A DNA stretch of 64,000 nucleotides, taken from positions 141,186-205,185 of the forward strand of contig NZ_JBNGEN010000004.1 in NCBI RefSeq assembly GCF_049977365.1, given 5' to 3'. Positions within the stretch are counted from its first letter, which is position 1. Every line of letters begins with the position of its first letter. This document shows positions 45,783 through 54,264 of the stretch, one piece after another. This stretch comes from Brachymonas sp049977365 (lineage in GTDB: Bacteria; Pseudomonadota; Gammaproteobacteria; Burkholderiales; Burkholderiaceae_C). The position numbers and the translations under genes were made by a program. The notes below the pieces were generated by a model that was not told the DNA's origin, ran no database searches, and worked only from the letters and a program-made list of their open reading frames with translations.

Positions 45783-45860
45783 CGCTCGCTGGCGAGCGCT
45801 AGGCACTCGTTTCATCTTTCGCTATTATGGACAAATTCATTGATTTTTGACTTTAATAGC
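45783..45860 (+). promoter_or_regulatory. Candidate operators upstream of hipBA
   Basis: Two inverted repeats lie in the 187-base gap between copy B and hipB. One is CGCTCGC-TG-GCGAGCG (45783-45798), a perfect palindrome. The other pairs GCTATTA (45821-45827) with TAATAGC (45854-45860) just before the start codon. HipB-type antitoxins usually autoregulate from such sites. Which, if either, is used is unknown. Confidence 0.45.
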
Positions 45861-45864
45861 AAAC

Positions 45865-46218
45865 ATGCCTCGCAAGCCGCCCGTTGTCTTTCCACGTGAA
45901 CAGCGCCTGCTCTCCGAGCTGGGCGAACGGCTTCGCCTTGCCCGCAAGAGGCGCAAGCTGAGCAATGCGGTGATAGCGCAACGCGCAGGGGTTTCCAGAA
46001 CCACTGTGTACAAGGTCGAGGCAGGCGATCCTGGCGCTACCCTGGGCGCCTATGTCCGGGTACTGGCCGTGCTGGGTCTCGAAGGCGATCTCAATCTGCT
46101 GGCAGCCGACGACCGGATCGGGCGCAAGCTGCAGGATTTGGCGCTGGAGCCCTTACACGGTGCCAGGCACCGAAGGGGCGATCCATCACCAGCCCAGAAT
46201 CGCGAGGGGTCTGCATGA
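45865..46218 (+). CDS. HipB-like antitoxin, XRE-family helix-turn-helix
   Basis: A 117-residue protein. The helix-turn-helix is LGERLRLARKRRKLSNAVIAQRAGVSRTTVYKVEAGD (about residues 20-57). The C-terminal tail is short and basic. Start ATG 45865 (MPRKPPVVFPREQ). The gene overlaps hipA by 4 bases, so it would both bind DNA and neutralise the kinase. Confidence 0.87.
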   Translation: MPRKPPVVFPREQRLLSELGERLRLARKRRKLSNAVIAQRAGVSRTTVYKVEAGDPGATLGAYVRVLAVLGLEGDLNLLAADDRIGRKLQDLALEPLHGARHRRGDPSPAQNREGSA

Positions 46219-47483
46219 GCAAACAGGACAACACGCTGGAAGTCTGGCTGGACGATGGCTTGGGCCCAGCATGCCAAGTCGGCACGCTTTCCCATGATCG
46301 AGGACAGATCCGCTTTCGCTACGAACCGGATTGGCTCAGGGATCCCCGCGCCTTTGCGCTGGATCCTGACCTCTCCCTGGACGAGCACCCCTTTTTCCCG
46401 AAGCCGGAACTGGGCAACTTCGGGGTCTTCCTGGACTCATCGCCGGACCGCTGGGGCCAGACACTCATGAAGCGCCGAGAAGCCTTGCAGGCGAAGGACG
46501 AGAAGCGTCCGCCTCGCACGCTCTACGCCTGGGACTTCCTTATCGGCGTGCAGGACCAGACCCGCCAGGGCGCATTGCGCTTTCGTCGGCCGGACACGGA
46601 CACCTTCCTCGGTGACGAGAAGATGGCTGCTCCGCCAGTGACCACCCTGCGCGAACTGGAAACGGTCGCCTATCAGCTCAGCAACCGGCGCATGGATGAC
46701 CTCGACGCCCTGCGCAGGTGGCTGGCCGTGCTCGTCGCTCCGGGGGCATCGCTGGGTGGGGCCAGGCCGAAGGCCAACTTCACGGAGACCGACGGCTCGC
46801 TCTGGATCGCCAAGTTCCCCGCGCGTGACGATGACCGGGACGTTGGGGCTTGGGAATATGCTGTTCACCAACTGGCCCGGAAAGCCGGCGTGGATGTCCC
46901 TCCGGCCAGGCTGATCAGGCTGGGCAACGGCTTTCACACCTTCTGTGTGCAGAGGTTCGATCGCGTGCAGGGTGCGCGATGCTTCTATGCCTCGGCGATG
47001 ACGCTGCTGCGCAAGACGCAGAGCGAAGGCGCGAGCTATCTGGAACTGGCCCAGTTCATCCGGTCCCAGGGCGACGCAGAGCGTGTGGATGCGGACCTGG
47101 CACAGCTATTCCGTCGCGTGGCGTTCAATGTCGCGGTCGGCAACCGTGACGATCACTTGCGCAATCACGGCTTCGTGCTTGGCAGGACGGGATGGCGCCT
47201 TGCGCCGGCGTTTGATGTCAATCCGAACATCGACAAGGCGGAGCATGTATTGAACATCGACGATGTCGACAACCGACCGAGCCTGGAGACGGTTCTCGGT
47301 ACGGCGGTGTTCTACGGGCTTGGCGACGGCCCTGCTCGGCAGGTGGTGGCAGAGGTAGCGACAGTGGTCGATGGCTGGCGGGACGCGGCGCGCAGGGCTG
47401 GCATCTCAGGTGCCGACATTGACCTGACGGCGGGGGCTTTCTCGGCCCATGCGGAGTTTCGTGCGCTTGCAGGCCGGCCCTGA
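46215..47483 (+). CDS. HipA-like serine/threonine kinase toxin
   Basis: A 422-residue kinase of the HipA family. Couple_hipA-like N-terminus (residues 1-110), ATP-binding loop GASLGGARPKA, catalytic NRDDHLRNHGF and the metal-binding AFDVNP are all present. HipA kinases phosphorylate tRNA synthetases (for example GltX) and cause growth arrest; the target here is unknown. The motifs look intact. A few bases short of an insertion-rich region downstream. Confidence 0.92.
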   Translation: MSKQDNTLEVWLDDGLGPACQVGTLSHDRGQIRFRYEPDWLRDPRAFALDPDLSLDEHPFFPKPELGNFGVFLDSSPDRWGQTLMKRREALQAKDEKRPPRTLYAWDFLIGVQDQTRQGALRFRRPDTDTFLGDEKMAAPPVTTLRELETVAYQLSNRRMDDLDALRRWLAVLVAPGASLGGARPKANFTETDGSLWIAKFPARDDDRDVGAWEYAVHQLARKAGVDVPPARLIRLGNGFHTFCVQRFDRVQGARCFYASAMTLLRKTQSEGASYLELAQFIRSQGDAERVDADLAQLFRRVAFNVAVGNRDDHLRNHGFVLGRTGWRLAPAFDVNPNIDKAEHVLNIDDVDNRPSLETVLGTAVFYGLGDGPARQVVAEVATVVDGWRDAARRAGISGADIDLTAGAFSAHAEFRALAGRP

Positions 47484-47669
47484 CGTCTGCTCACTTCAGA
47501 GCCCCGCACTGCCATCGGTCTCCTCATCGGGATCGGCGCTGTGGACTCCTGTATTTTCGATGATGAGTTCGATTACTCCCCGGGCCGTGCAGTTCATTGC
47601 TTTTTGGCGAACGCAGCCATGGAAGCCATGGCAATGGCGATCGGGGAATGGAGGCGGTGTTTCAGGCAC

Positions 47670-47695
47670 AAAAAAGCCAACCTGCAAGGTTGGCT
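47670..47695 (-). terminator. Minus-strand intrinsic terminator
   Basis: AGCCAACC-TGCAA-GGTTGGCT (47675-47695, 8-bp perfect stem) is preceded by six As (47670-47675), that is, followed by Ts on the minus strand. No minus-strand gene now ends here. It sits 65 bases beyond the tRNA-Gly 3'-end repeat in the direction the tRNA is transcribed, so it may be the original tRNA-Gly terminator, moved away by the island. Confidence 0.7.
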
Positions 47696-47760
47696 GTGGT
47701 GCGTGCGGTGTCCAGATGCAGATGGCATGGCATCCGGAAGGCCAGACTAAAAAGGGGGTC

Positions 47761-47778
47761 TGGAGCGGGCGAAGGGAA
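47761..47778. repeat. Attachment-site repeat: 18-bp copy of the tRNA-Gly 3' end
   Basis: TGGAGCGGGCGAAGGGAA is identical to 54067-54084, which is the last 18 bases of tRNA-Gly (CCA included) read on the plus strand. The match ends exactly at the CCA end of the tRNA on one side. It is the expected core of an integration site for a P4-type integrase. Confidence 0.88.
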
Positions 47779-47837
47779 CATCATCGTGTTCCCAACTCGT
47801 TGATTGATAATGAGTTTTCCGCACTCGGCGAACCGAG

Positions 47838-47856
47838 ATGGACATAATTATGGACT
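47838..47856. repeat. Arm-like repeat, left end of the island
   Basis: ATGGACATAATTATGGACT matches 53922-53940 (ATGGACTTGTTTATGGACT) at 15 of 19 positions in the same orientation; each has two ATGGAC boxes. It lies 59 bases inside the left core. Arm sites of this sort flank the core in tyrosine-recombinase attachment sites. Confidence 0.6.
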
Positions 47857-47927
47857 GAAAAACCACGCTTGGTCAACGCGCGCTCCGAGCAAGTCCAGTG
47901 CGAGCCATGGACAGCCAGCAGTAGCCA

Positions 47928-49106
47928 ATGTATCGGTCGGTGACGACCGTCGGCATCGATCGCGAATCGACCGCGTGGGAATACAGCGTCTCGGACGAGC
48001 GTTCGAACGCCAGCGAAGCGATCCTGCGCGCCGCGCTCCGCCATCATCGGGGCGGCGCGACGATCGAGATCGGCGCCGAGGGCGCGGTCAACAGTCTCGA
48101 TGTCCGGAATGCGCTGGTCGAGGACGGCGAACCGGTTCCGCTGCCCCAGGCCAACGTTCGCGTTGCCGAACGCAGCGCCGAATTGTTCGTGACCGCCAGC
48201 CGTCCGTTCGGCGCACGGACCATGGCGGAGTTCGGCGTCAGATACGAAATCTCCCGCCTGTCGCAGACGGGCGACATCGACCTCGTCAAATCCTTCGCCT
48301 TCTGGAAACCGCGTGCGCGGCTCGTCTGGGCGCCGGCGCCGAACCGGACGATCCGCCTGCTGGCCGAACGCGCGGTCGGCCAGCTCGATTTCGGCGATTT
48401 CGTCGGCGCCGCGTCCTTGACCAGCGGGACGATCAGCGCCGGCAATGCCGATCTGGAGCCCGACAGCCTGTGGCGCGTCGAGCTGAGCTACGAACGCCGC
48501 TTCGGCGCCGGGTCCTTCACACTCGCCGCGCGCCGCGAATGGATATCCGATCTGGTCGACCAGCTTCCCGTCGTCGTCGATGGGGTCCTTTACGACGCGG
48601 TCGGCAATATCGGCGCGGCACGCCGCGATACGGTCGAAGCGTCGCTCAAATGGCCGCTGGACGGGTTCGGCGCCAGGGGAGTCGTGGTGACCGCCGACTT
48701 CGTCGCGCGGCGCGGCCGGGCGACCGATCCCGCGACCGGCGAGCGGCGGCCCATCTCGGGCGATCTTCCGGTCGAGGCGCGGGTGGCTCTGGCCCATGAC
48801 ATTCCGGCGTGGATGCTGCGCTGGGGTGGCAGTTATGCCTTCGCGCGCACCGAAACCGCGTTCAATGTCGAGGAGATCGAGGCCGATCATCTGGCCGGGC
48901 GGCTCGATCTGTTCGTCGAATATCGGCCCGATGCGCGCTGGACGCTTCGCCTGTTCGGCAAGAATCTGACCGACAGCGCCGCGACGCGGACGCGCGACAT
49001 CTATGCCGGTATCCGCGGCGACGGCGCGCTGCGCTATCGCGAGCTGCGGGTGCTGCGCAGCGGCCGCTATGTGGGGTTGACCGTCCAGCGCAGCTTTGGC
49101 GGATAG
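47928..49106 (+). pseudogene. TonB-dependent receptor, C-terminal barrel fragment
   Basis: About 390 residues of an outer-membrane barrel: alternating strands, GNADLEPDSLWRVELSYERRFG (the typical N-x-x-L-x-P-E/D-x block), FVEYRPDARWTLRLFGKNLTDSA, and a C-terminal aromatic strand ending VQRSFGG. The plug domain and the first strands are absent and no signal peptide is present, so it cannot be a working receptor. The codon style and sequence resemble sphingomonad receptors. Converges with the phosphatase gene, 6 bases apart. Confidence 0.85.
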
Positions 49107-49112
49107 GCATCC

Positions 49113-50342
49113 TTATCCGCGCGGCGCGGCGATCCGGGCGAAATCGTTCCAGCGGCACGCGGTCACCTCGACCGAATCGCCGCACCCTGGAATGGGGAGA
49201 TAGCGGCGGAACAGGGCATCGTCCGATCCCAGCGCTTCGAGGTTCCTCAACTGGTCCATCGTCTGCGCGCGATAGAAGGCGCGGACATAGCGGTCGCCCC
49301 CGGCCGTGCTGACCAGCTCGAACCCCAGCGCGCTGCCGGGTGGAACTTCGTCGGCGGGATAGCTCGGCACCTGCCAGTGCAAGTCGAAGAAGCCTCCGAG
49401 GTCGGCGACGTTGGTGTCGTGTCCGACGAGCAATGTCAGCCGCGCCGCGCGCCGGTCGCCGAGCGCCGTGACGATCTCGTGCACGATCGGTGCGGCGGCG
49501 GCGGCGGCGATATAGCCGGGGCGATTCAAATAACGGAACTCGAGCGGGTGGAAGCGCAGCAATTGTTCGATCTCGGCGCGGCTCACGCGGCCCCAGCCGA
49601 CCTCGGTCATCGGCTTGCCCTCCAGATATTCGAGCACCAGCGTCTGGCTCGCGGTCGATGCGATATCGAGCGGACCCTCGAGCTTGGGGCGATCGTGCGG
49701 CTGCGCAACCAGCCGGCTGGGTTCGGCGACGAGCGGACAGGCCGGCACGGCGCAATTCAGCACTTTCGCGAGCAGCGTCAGTTCGTCGCGGTGGCGTTCG
49801 GTCTCGGCGGCGAGGCCGCCTTCGGGCGCTTGCGCCAGGGCCGCGTCATAAGCGCGATTCCCGTCGAACGACGCCGGGCCGCTGTCGAGACCGTGAAAGA
49901 TCGCGTCGTCGCCGGACCCGGCGGGGTGGGATATCGCCGCGGCGCAGCCGGGCATGAAACCCGCCGCCCAGCTTCGCGCCGTCTCGATCGTGCGCTCCTT
50001 GTAACTCGCCTTCAGGACGATCGTGCCGGGCGCGGGGCATCCGCCGGGAAATAAGCCGCGGGCGCCGAAATAGGCGCGATCGCTTTCGCCGAGAAGCCTG
50101 ACGCCCGCCGCGCCCCGCGGCGTCAGCAGGCCGAAATCGACGGGCCAGCCGGGCCATGTCTCGGACGAATAGCCCGGCGGAACGACGACGGGCTTCGTCG
50201 GCGGACGGACGCCGTGCCGCATCAGCATCACGACCTTCTCGAGCTTCAGCGATGGCTGGCTGGCGACCGGGGTGTTGGCCCCCGGCCCGGGCGCGGCGCA
50301 CGCCGCCAGCAGTGCAGTGGATAACAGCAGAATGCGCTTCAC
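49113..50342 (-). CDS. Histidine-type phosphatase (acid phosphatase / 4-phytase), lipoprotein
   Basis: A 409-residue exported phosphatase. The signal peptide ends LLAAC, a lipobox. Catalytic RHGVRPPTKP (His43 as nucleophile) and HDTN near the C-terminus (proton donor Asp) define the family, which releases phosphate from phytate or sugar phosphates. Looks complete. In sphingomonads such phosphatases often sit beside a TonB receptor, as here. Shows no sign of decay. Confidence 0.9.
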   Translation of the reverse strand: MKRILLLSTALLAACAAPGPGANTPVASQPSLKLEKVVMLMRHGVRPPTKPVVVPPGYSSETWPGWPVDFGLLTPRGAAGVRLLGESDRAYFGARGLFPGGCPAPGTIVLKASYKERTIETARSWAAGFMPGCAAAISHPAGSGDDAIFHGLDSGPASFDGNRAYDAALAQAPEGGLAAETERHRDELTLLAKVLNCAVPACPLVAEPSRLVAQPHDRPKLEGPLDIASTASQTLVLEYLEGKPMTEVGWGRVSRAEIEQLLRFHPLEFRYLNRPGYIAAAAAAPIVHEIVTALGDRRAARLTLLVGHDTNVADLGGFFDLHWQVPSYPADEVPPGSALGFELVSTAGGDRYVRAFYRAQTMDQLRNLEALGSDDALFRRYLPIPGCGDSVEVTACRWNDFARIAAPRG

Positions 50343-50477
50343 GGGCTCTCCATTATGGAATATATTTATCGACTCTATATTAAATAGGAAAATTTATTTC
50401 ATCAATGCCATTTGCCGATCAGCCCTTCGCCCGGTGATGTCAGCTTTCTATCAGCGGCCTTGTGGCAGGAAGGGCGT

Positions 50478-50792
50478 ATGAAAAAGACACTTCTCCTTGC
50501 GGTCGCCGTGACCGCTCTCACCCTCCCCGGCATGACCTTGGCCAAGGACAAGGACGACAAAGCCGATCAACGCGCGGCGAGCGCGGCGCTGGCGCGCGGC
50601 GAAATCCTGCCGATCACCCGCGTCCTGGCGATCGCGACCGAGCGCGTCCCGGGCGACGTGCTCAAGGTCAAGCTGGAACGCGAATCCTTCGGGTTCAAAT
50701 ATGAGGTGAAAATCCTGACCGGCGGCGGCAGGGTGCGCGAGGTCGAAATCGACGCCAGGACCGGCCGGGTGATCAAGATCGAGGATGATTGA
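50478..50792 (+). CDS. PepSY-domain exported protein
   Basis: A 104-residue protein with a signal peptide ending GMTLA, and a PepSY-like domain: ILPITRVLAIATERVPGDVLKVKLERE, FKYEVKILTGGGRVREVEIDARTGRVIKIEDD. ATG 50478 follows CAGGAAGGG. A response-regulator gene begins one base into its stop codon (TGATG), a common arrangement for PepSY-linked two-component systems. The regulator is broken, so regulation is lost. Confidence 0.9.
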   Translation: MKKTLLLAVAVTALTLPGMTLAKDKDDKADQRAASAALARGEILPITRVLAIATERVPGDVLKVKLERESFGFKYEVKILTGGGRVREVEIDARTGRVIKIEDD

Positions 50793-50959
50793 TGCGCGCG
50801 TTGGTGGTCGAGGACGATCCTGTCGTCGCTTCCGAACTCGTTCGCGGCATGACCGCGGCGGGATTCGTCGTCGACCTTGCCGGTGACGGCCAGCAGGCGT
50901 GGTTCAACGGCGATGTCGAGGATTATGGCGTCGCGATCGTCGACCTCGGCCTGCCGCGG
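50792..50959 (+). pseudogene. Response regulator receiver fragment
   Basis: Only the first 56 residues of an OmpR-type receiver remain: MRALVVEDDPVVASELVRG with the acidic pocket, and VAIVDLGLPRK with the phosphoacceptor Asp. After CCGCGG (50954-50959) the sequence becomes the antisense of another gene, so the rest of the receiver and the DNA-binding domain are missing. Confidence 0.85.
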
Positions 50960-51817
50960 AAAATGGGCTTGCTGCATGAAGTCGAGATAATTCTGGCCGA
51001 GACCGTCGGGCAGATAGGTCGCCGCGAATTGCTGGACTTGGATCGTCGGCGACTGATCAACCTTCAAATAGGTGTAGAGGCCGTTGTACAGATCGACCTT
51101 AGTTTCCTGGTCGACGGGGGCGGTCCGGATGAATTCCTTGGAACGCTCGAAGAACTGCCGAACGCGCTGCGCATTGTCATCGGGGATACCGAGTCCGAGA
51201 AAAGTGCTGTGAAAATAGGTGGCGGCGGCCTCGCGCCGCGACGCAGTCATCTGGCTGTCATAGACGATCGGTCGCCAGCCGGCAGGAAGCGCGGGCCGCG
51301 GTTGGGCCCCGTCGCTGATAAAAATACCGATCTTGTAGAGCTTGGTACCGGGACTGAGGAAAAGGCGGTTCACAAATGTGGCCTGGAGATTGCCGGTCTT
51401 CATGAACCCGTCATGCAGTTCGGCCTTCATAATCGCGAAAAAGGGCGTAGCGGGTTGGCCCACCGTGCCGTCGAAGACGACGACGAGCCCGCCTGGGATC
51501 CGCCGTGAAGCCTGCGCCGTTGCCAGTCCGTCGGCAAAGGCGCGCGAGCGCGCGATGAAGTCGGGATCGGCAGTCCCAATGATATCAGCGCCGAGAGTGA
51601 CGGCGTGCCCCGGACCAAAATCGCGGATCGACATTTCCATGCAGTGGCCGGCACTTTTGAAGGCGGCGAGAACGCGCGAACGGAAGGCCGCCATCGCGAT
51701 CGGATTGAGTGCGAGGAGGTTTGCGGAATAGGTAGGCTGCACGACCGAACCATCGTCCGCGCGCGGATATACTTCGTGCAGGCAAACCCGCGCGATCGTC
51801 AAATTCTCAAGTGCCAT
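50954..51817 (-). pseudogene. NA37/NdpA-like nucleoid-associated protein, C-terminally truncated
   Basis: Starts MALENLTIARVCLHEVYPRADDG (ATG 51817 after GGGGGGA). FARSRAFADGLATAQASRRIPGGLVVVFDGTVGQ and LFLSPGTKLYKIGIFI fit the NA37 family. About 285 residues remain, ending in YLDFMQQAHFPR at the CCGCGG junction with the response-regulator fragment; the last 50 or so residues of the family are absent. In frame it continues as nonsense to about 50567. Confidence 0.75.
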
Positions 51818-52892
51818 CGGTCCCCCCAAAACGCCGCCCCTCGCGGGCTGCCGATGCAATCCGATCTGCGAAGCGTGCACAAGCAATTTTCCGCAGCGCA
51901 TCCGGCGATCCCACAAGCATAGCTGTCGCATCCCGGACGATCATATGGCCGCTTGTTAAACAAATGCGGATGGGTTTGATGCCAGTCTTTCATTGCCTGC
52001 AAAGGCGTCTTGCTCTTCAAGGCTGACTGCGGCAGCTGGTGGTTGTACAAGGCCACATAGCGCAGCAACGTCTGCTCCAGATCGTCGCGGCTGTTGAAGC
52101 GGTGGGTCCTCAGGACATCTGCGATGCGCCCGTTGAATCGCTCCACCATGCCGTTGGTTCTGGGCGTCCTGGGCCGGGCCAGCCGGTGCTCGATCCCCAA
52201 CTCCCGGCACAGCTGATCGAAGCCATGGTTGCCGCTGGCCTCACGCTGCCTGCTGGCAAACAGGCGGTCTGTGAACTCCTTGCCGTTGTCGGTCAACAGC
52301 CTGGTGATCTTGATGGGGCAGGCTTTGTGCAGCGCACTCAGGAAGGCCCGTGCACTGGCGGCGGTCTTGTTGGACTTCAATTGCACGAACACCCAGCGCG
52401 TGGCCCGGTCGATGGCCACGAACAGGTAGCGCCGACTGCTCTCGTCCTGCATCTGGGGCAGGTATTTCACATCGACATGCACGTAGCCCGGCTCGTAGCT
52501 CTTGAAGGTCTTGGAGGACACCACAGGCTCCTGGGGTTTGAGGGCATTGAGGTTGCCCACCCCATGGCGACGCAGGCACCGATCCAGCCCCGAGCGCGAG
52601 ACAGCCGGGCACAAGAACTCTCGGCTGACGGCCAGCAGATCATCCAGGGGCAACAGCAAGGTGCGCCGCAACTGAACCACAATGGCCTCCTGGGCTGGGC
52701 TCAGCACCGTCTGCAAGCGATGGGCAATGTGGGAGCGGTCACCAAAGGCTTCTCGCTTCTTCCACTTGTAGACCGTCTGCTCGCTGATCCCGTAGCGCTG
52801 GGCCAGCACAGGGGCGGTCTCGGTACTGGCTGCGATCTCTGCACGAACGGCAGGGGTGGTGCGTGCGTTCTTGTGCAAGGCGATCAGCATGG
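51799..52892 (-). CDS. IS481-family transposase, copy C
   Basis: DDE transposase starting MLIALHKNARTTPAVRAE, with helix-turn-helix LAQRYGISEQTVYKWKKRE and catalytic VHVDVKYLPQ, LLTDNGKEF, NGMVERFNGR. It has no stop of its own: after PGCD S at the element end it reads about 42 codons into the NA37 promoter region before a stop at 51799. In the plus orientation it covers the NA37 start. Confidence 0.93.
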
Positions 52893-52999
52893 CGAACCCT
52901 CCGGGAGTGATTGCAGTGACTCTATCAAGCACGCATGACCGCTCGGGCCATGAACAGCGGATAGCGATTTTTGCTTATGTAATCATCCGGGATGCGACA
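51924..52999. mobile_element. IS481-family insertion sequence, copy C (a different member)
   Basis: 1076 bp with 18-bp terminal inverted repeats that differ at one base: TGTCGCATCCCGGACGAT (51924-51941) and TGTCGCATCCCGGATGAT (reverse complement of 52982-52999). Not the same element as copies A and B. The right flank has CCTAGG; the left has CATAGC; no duplication is seen, suggesting deletion next to the element. Confidence 0.92.
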
Positions 53000-53118
53000 C
53001 CTAGGGACGACCATGTAAGCGGCAAATGGTCGGAGTCCTTTGCGACCAGCACCTACGCGAGCAGCCCGGAGGTGGGCATGCCCTTGGCGATGATCTCCGC
53101 CGGGACCGGCGCCTGGGT
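53000..53118 (-). pseudogene. IS66 transposase remnant
   Basis: TQAPVPAEIIAKGMPTSGLLA followed by a TAG and then VLVAKDSDHLPL matches the conserved core of IS66-family TnpC; intact copies have Gln where the TAG is. Only about 40 codons remain, bordering IS481 copy C on one side and the truncated integrase on the other. Confidence 0.7.
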
Positions 53119-53231
53119 CAGCGTTCGGCATCCTCTCGCGCTGAATGTCCGAAGGCACCAGCGGCGCTGCCGATCGAGGGGGCGGAACCGCCGGCAGCCG
53201 ATGTGCGGCGGCAGAAACCAACGGCATGGCG

Positions 53232-53828
53232 TCACCCGGCTTCGTCACGAGCAGGATTCTGCTCCAGGCCCGGCACGATCACCAGCGCGTAGCGGAACAG
53301 TTGGTTGAACCACGTCCTGACTTTCTCGGCAACGGAGAGCGCCTTGCGCTTCTCGATCTTGGCGATCACCTCCAAGAGGTCGGGACGCTTGATCTCATAG
53401 ACCGACCGCTTGCCCAAGGTCGGCAGCACATCCTTGTCGAAGATGCGCGGAAGGATCGAGAGGGTCGTCTGCCGGCCTTCCTTGAGGCTGAGCCCGCGAT
53501 GCTTGAGCCACTTGCGATACACCGCCTCGAAGGTGTTTTCGTCGGCGAGCCGGACAGCGGTGCGCTTCTGCTTGCGGTGAACGCGAGGATTGGTGCCTTT
53601 GGCCAGCAGGGCGCGCGCTTCGTCGCGCAGGCTGCGGGCTTCGCGAAGCGTCACCTCCGGGTAGGTGCCGAGCGACATCCGCTTCTGCTTGCCCGCCCAG
53701 TAGTAGCGGAAGTGCCAAGTCCTGCCCCCTGCAGCCGTGACGGCCAGGGAGAGGCCATCCAAGTCAGGGAGGGTGTATGCCTTGCCAGTTGCCTTGGCCT
53801 GTCGAACGGCCAAGTCTGAGAGTGCCAT
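53232..53828 (-). pseudogene. P4-type tyrosine integrase, C-terminally truncated
   Basis: MALSDLAVRQAKATGKAYTLPDLDGLSLAVTAAGGRTWHFRYYW is the DUF4102 arm-binding domain of P4-type integrases, followed by the core-binding domain up to FNQLFRYALVIVPGLEQNPA. The entire catalytic domain with the Arg-His-Arg-Tyr residues is missing; about 198 residues remain. It reads away from tRNA-Gly, with its start about 240 bases from the tRNA 3' end. Confidence 0.9.
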
Positions 53829-53921
53829 GCTCTTGCTCCTGAACATGAGTCAGGAACCAGATGCTGGTCACGTCGACCTCGCCCCTCCATCAACAATCCG
53901 GAATCAGCCACGTCCACAAAA

Positions 53922-53940
53922 ATGGACTTGTTTATGGACT
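53922..53940. repeat. Arm-like repeat, right end of the island
   Basis: ATGGACTTGTTTATGGACT, the partner of 47838-47856, in the integrase promoter region 126 bases from the core repeat. Confidence 0.6.
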
Positions 53941-54034
53941 CAAAAGTCCCGGCTGTAGGCGGATCGCAGTGGACCACGGCAGAACATCAAAGAGAGGAAA
54001 AGTCTTTGTGCGGCAACGACTTGCAGACTCTCTT

Positions 54035-54052
54035 GGACTTCTGCAGAAGTCC
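54035..54052. repeat. Perfect 18-bp palindrome next to the attachment core
   Basis: GGACTTCTGCAGAAGTCC reads the same on both strands. It is 14 bases from the 18-bp core, on the island side. It may be a site for a recombination accessory protein or regulator. Confidence 0.85.
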
Positions 54053-54066
54053 GCAGAATGATGCGG

Positions 54067-54140
54067 TGGAGCGGGCGAAGGGAATCGAACCCTCGTATGA
54101 AGCTTGGGAAGCTGCCGTTCTGCCATTGAACTACGCCCGC
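54067..54140 (-). tRNA. tRNA-Gly(CCC)
   Basis: 74 bases with encoded CCA. Acceptor GCGGGCG/CGCCCGC, T arm GAGGGTTCGATTCCCTT, D arm GTTC-AATGGCA-GAAC. The anticodon loop TTCCCAA gives CCC, reading GGG. The anticodon stem GCAGC/GCTTC has a C-U mismatch at positions 28-42. The last 18 bases are the island's integration core. Resembles E. coli glyU apart from the stem. Confidence 0.95.
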
Positions 54141-54264
54141 AGCGATCGCGCTATTGTAGCCTGTCTCCCGGCCCCCTGCGCACGGGGTGTCTGCAAGGGG
54201 GCACAGCCGCAAGGTCCGGCCTGGGGGCGCGGGCCTTGCGCGCATGCAAGAGGCGGGTGGGGGC

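Larger units (their letters stand above)
47761..54084. mobile_element. Decayed genomic island integrated at tRNA-Gly
   Basis: Bounded by 18-bp direct repeats. An integrase fragment reads away from the tRNA 3' end, as in P4/ICEclc-type islands. Inside both ends are 19-bp arm-like repeats. The 6.3-kb interior contains several truncated genes with abrupt junctions, so most of the original cargo is gone. No conjugation genes remain. Confidence 0.8.

Noticed and set aside
50965..51508. Plus-strand continuation of the response regulator
   Set aside because: After 50959 the frame is antisense to the NA37 gene, which has a recognisable family pattern; not a real C-terminus.
33051..52999. Target-site duplications of the IS481 copies
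   Set aside because: Flanks were compared; CTAG appears on both sides of copy B only and outer bases differ. No true duplication could be shown for A or C.
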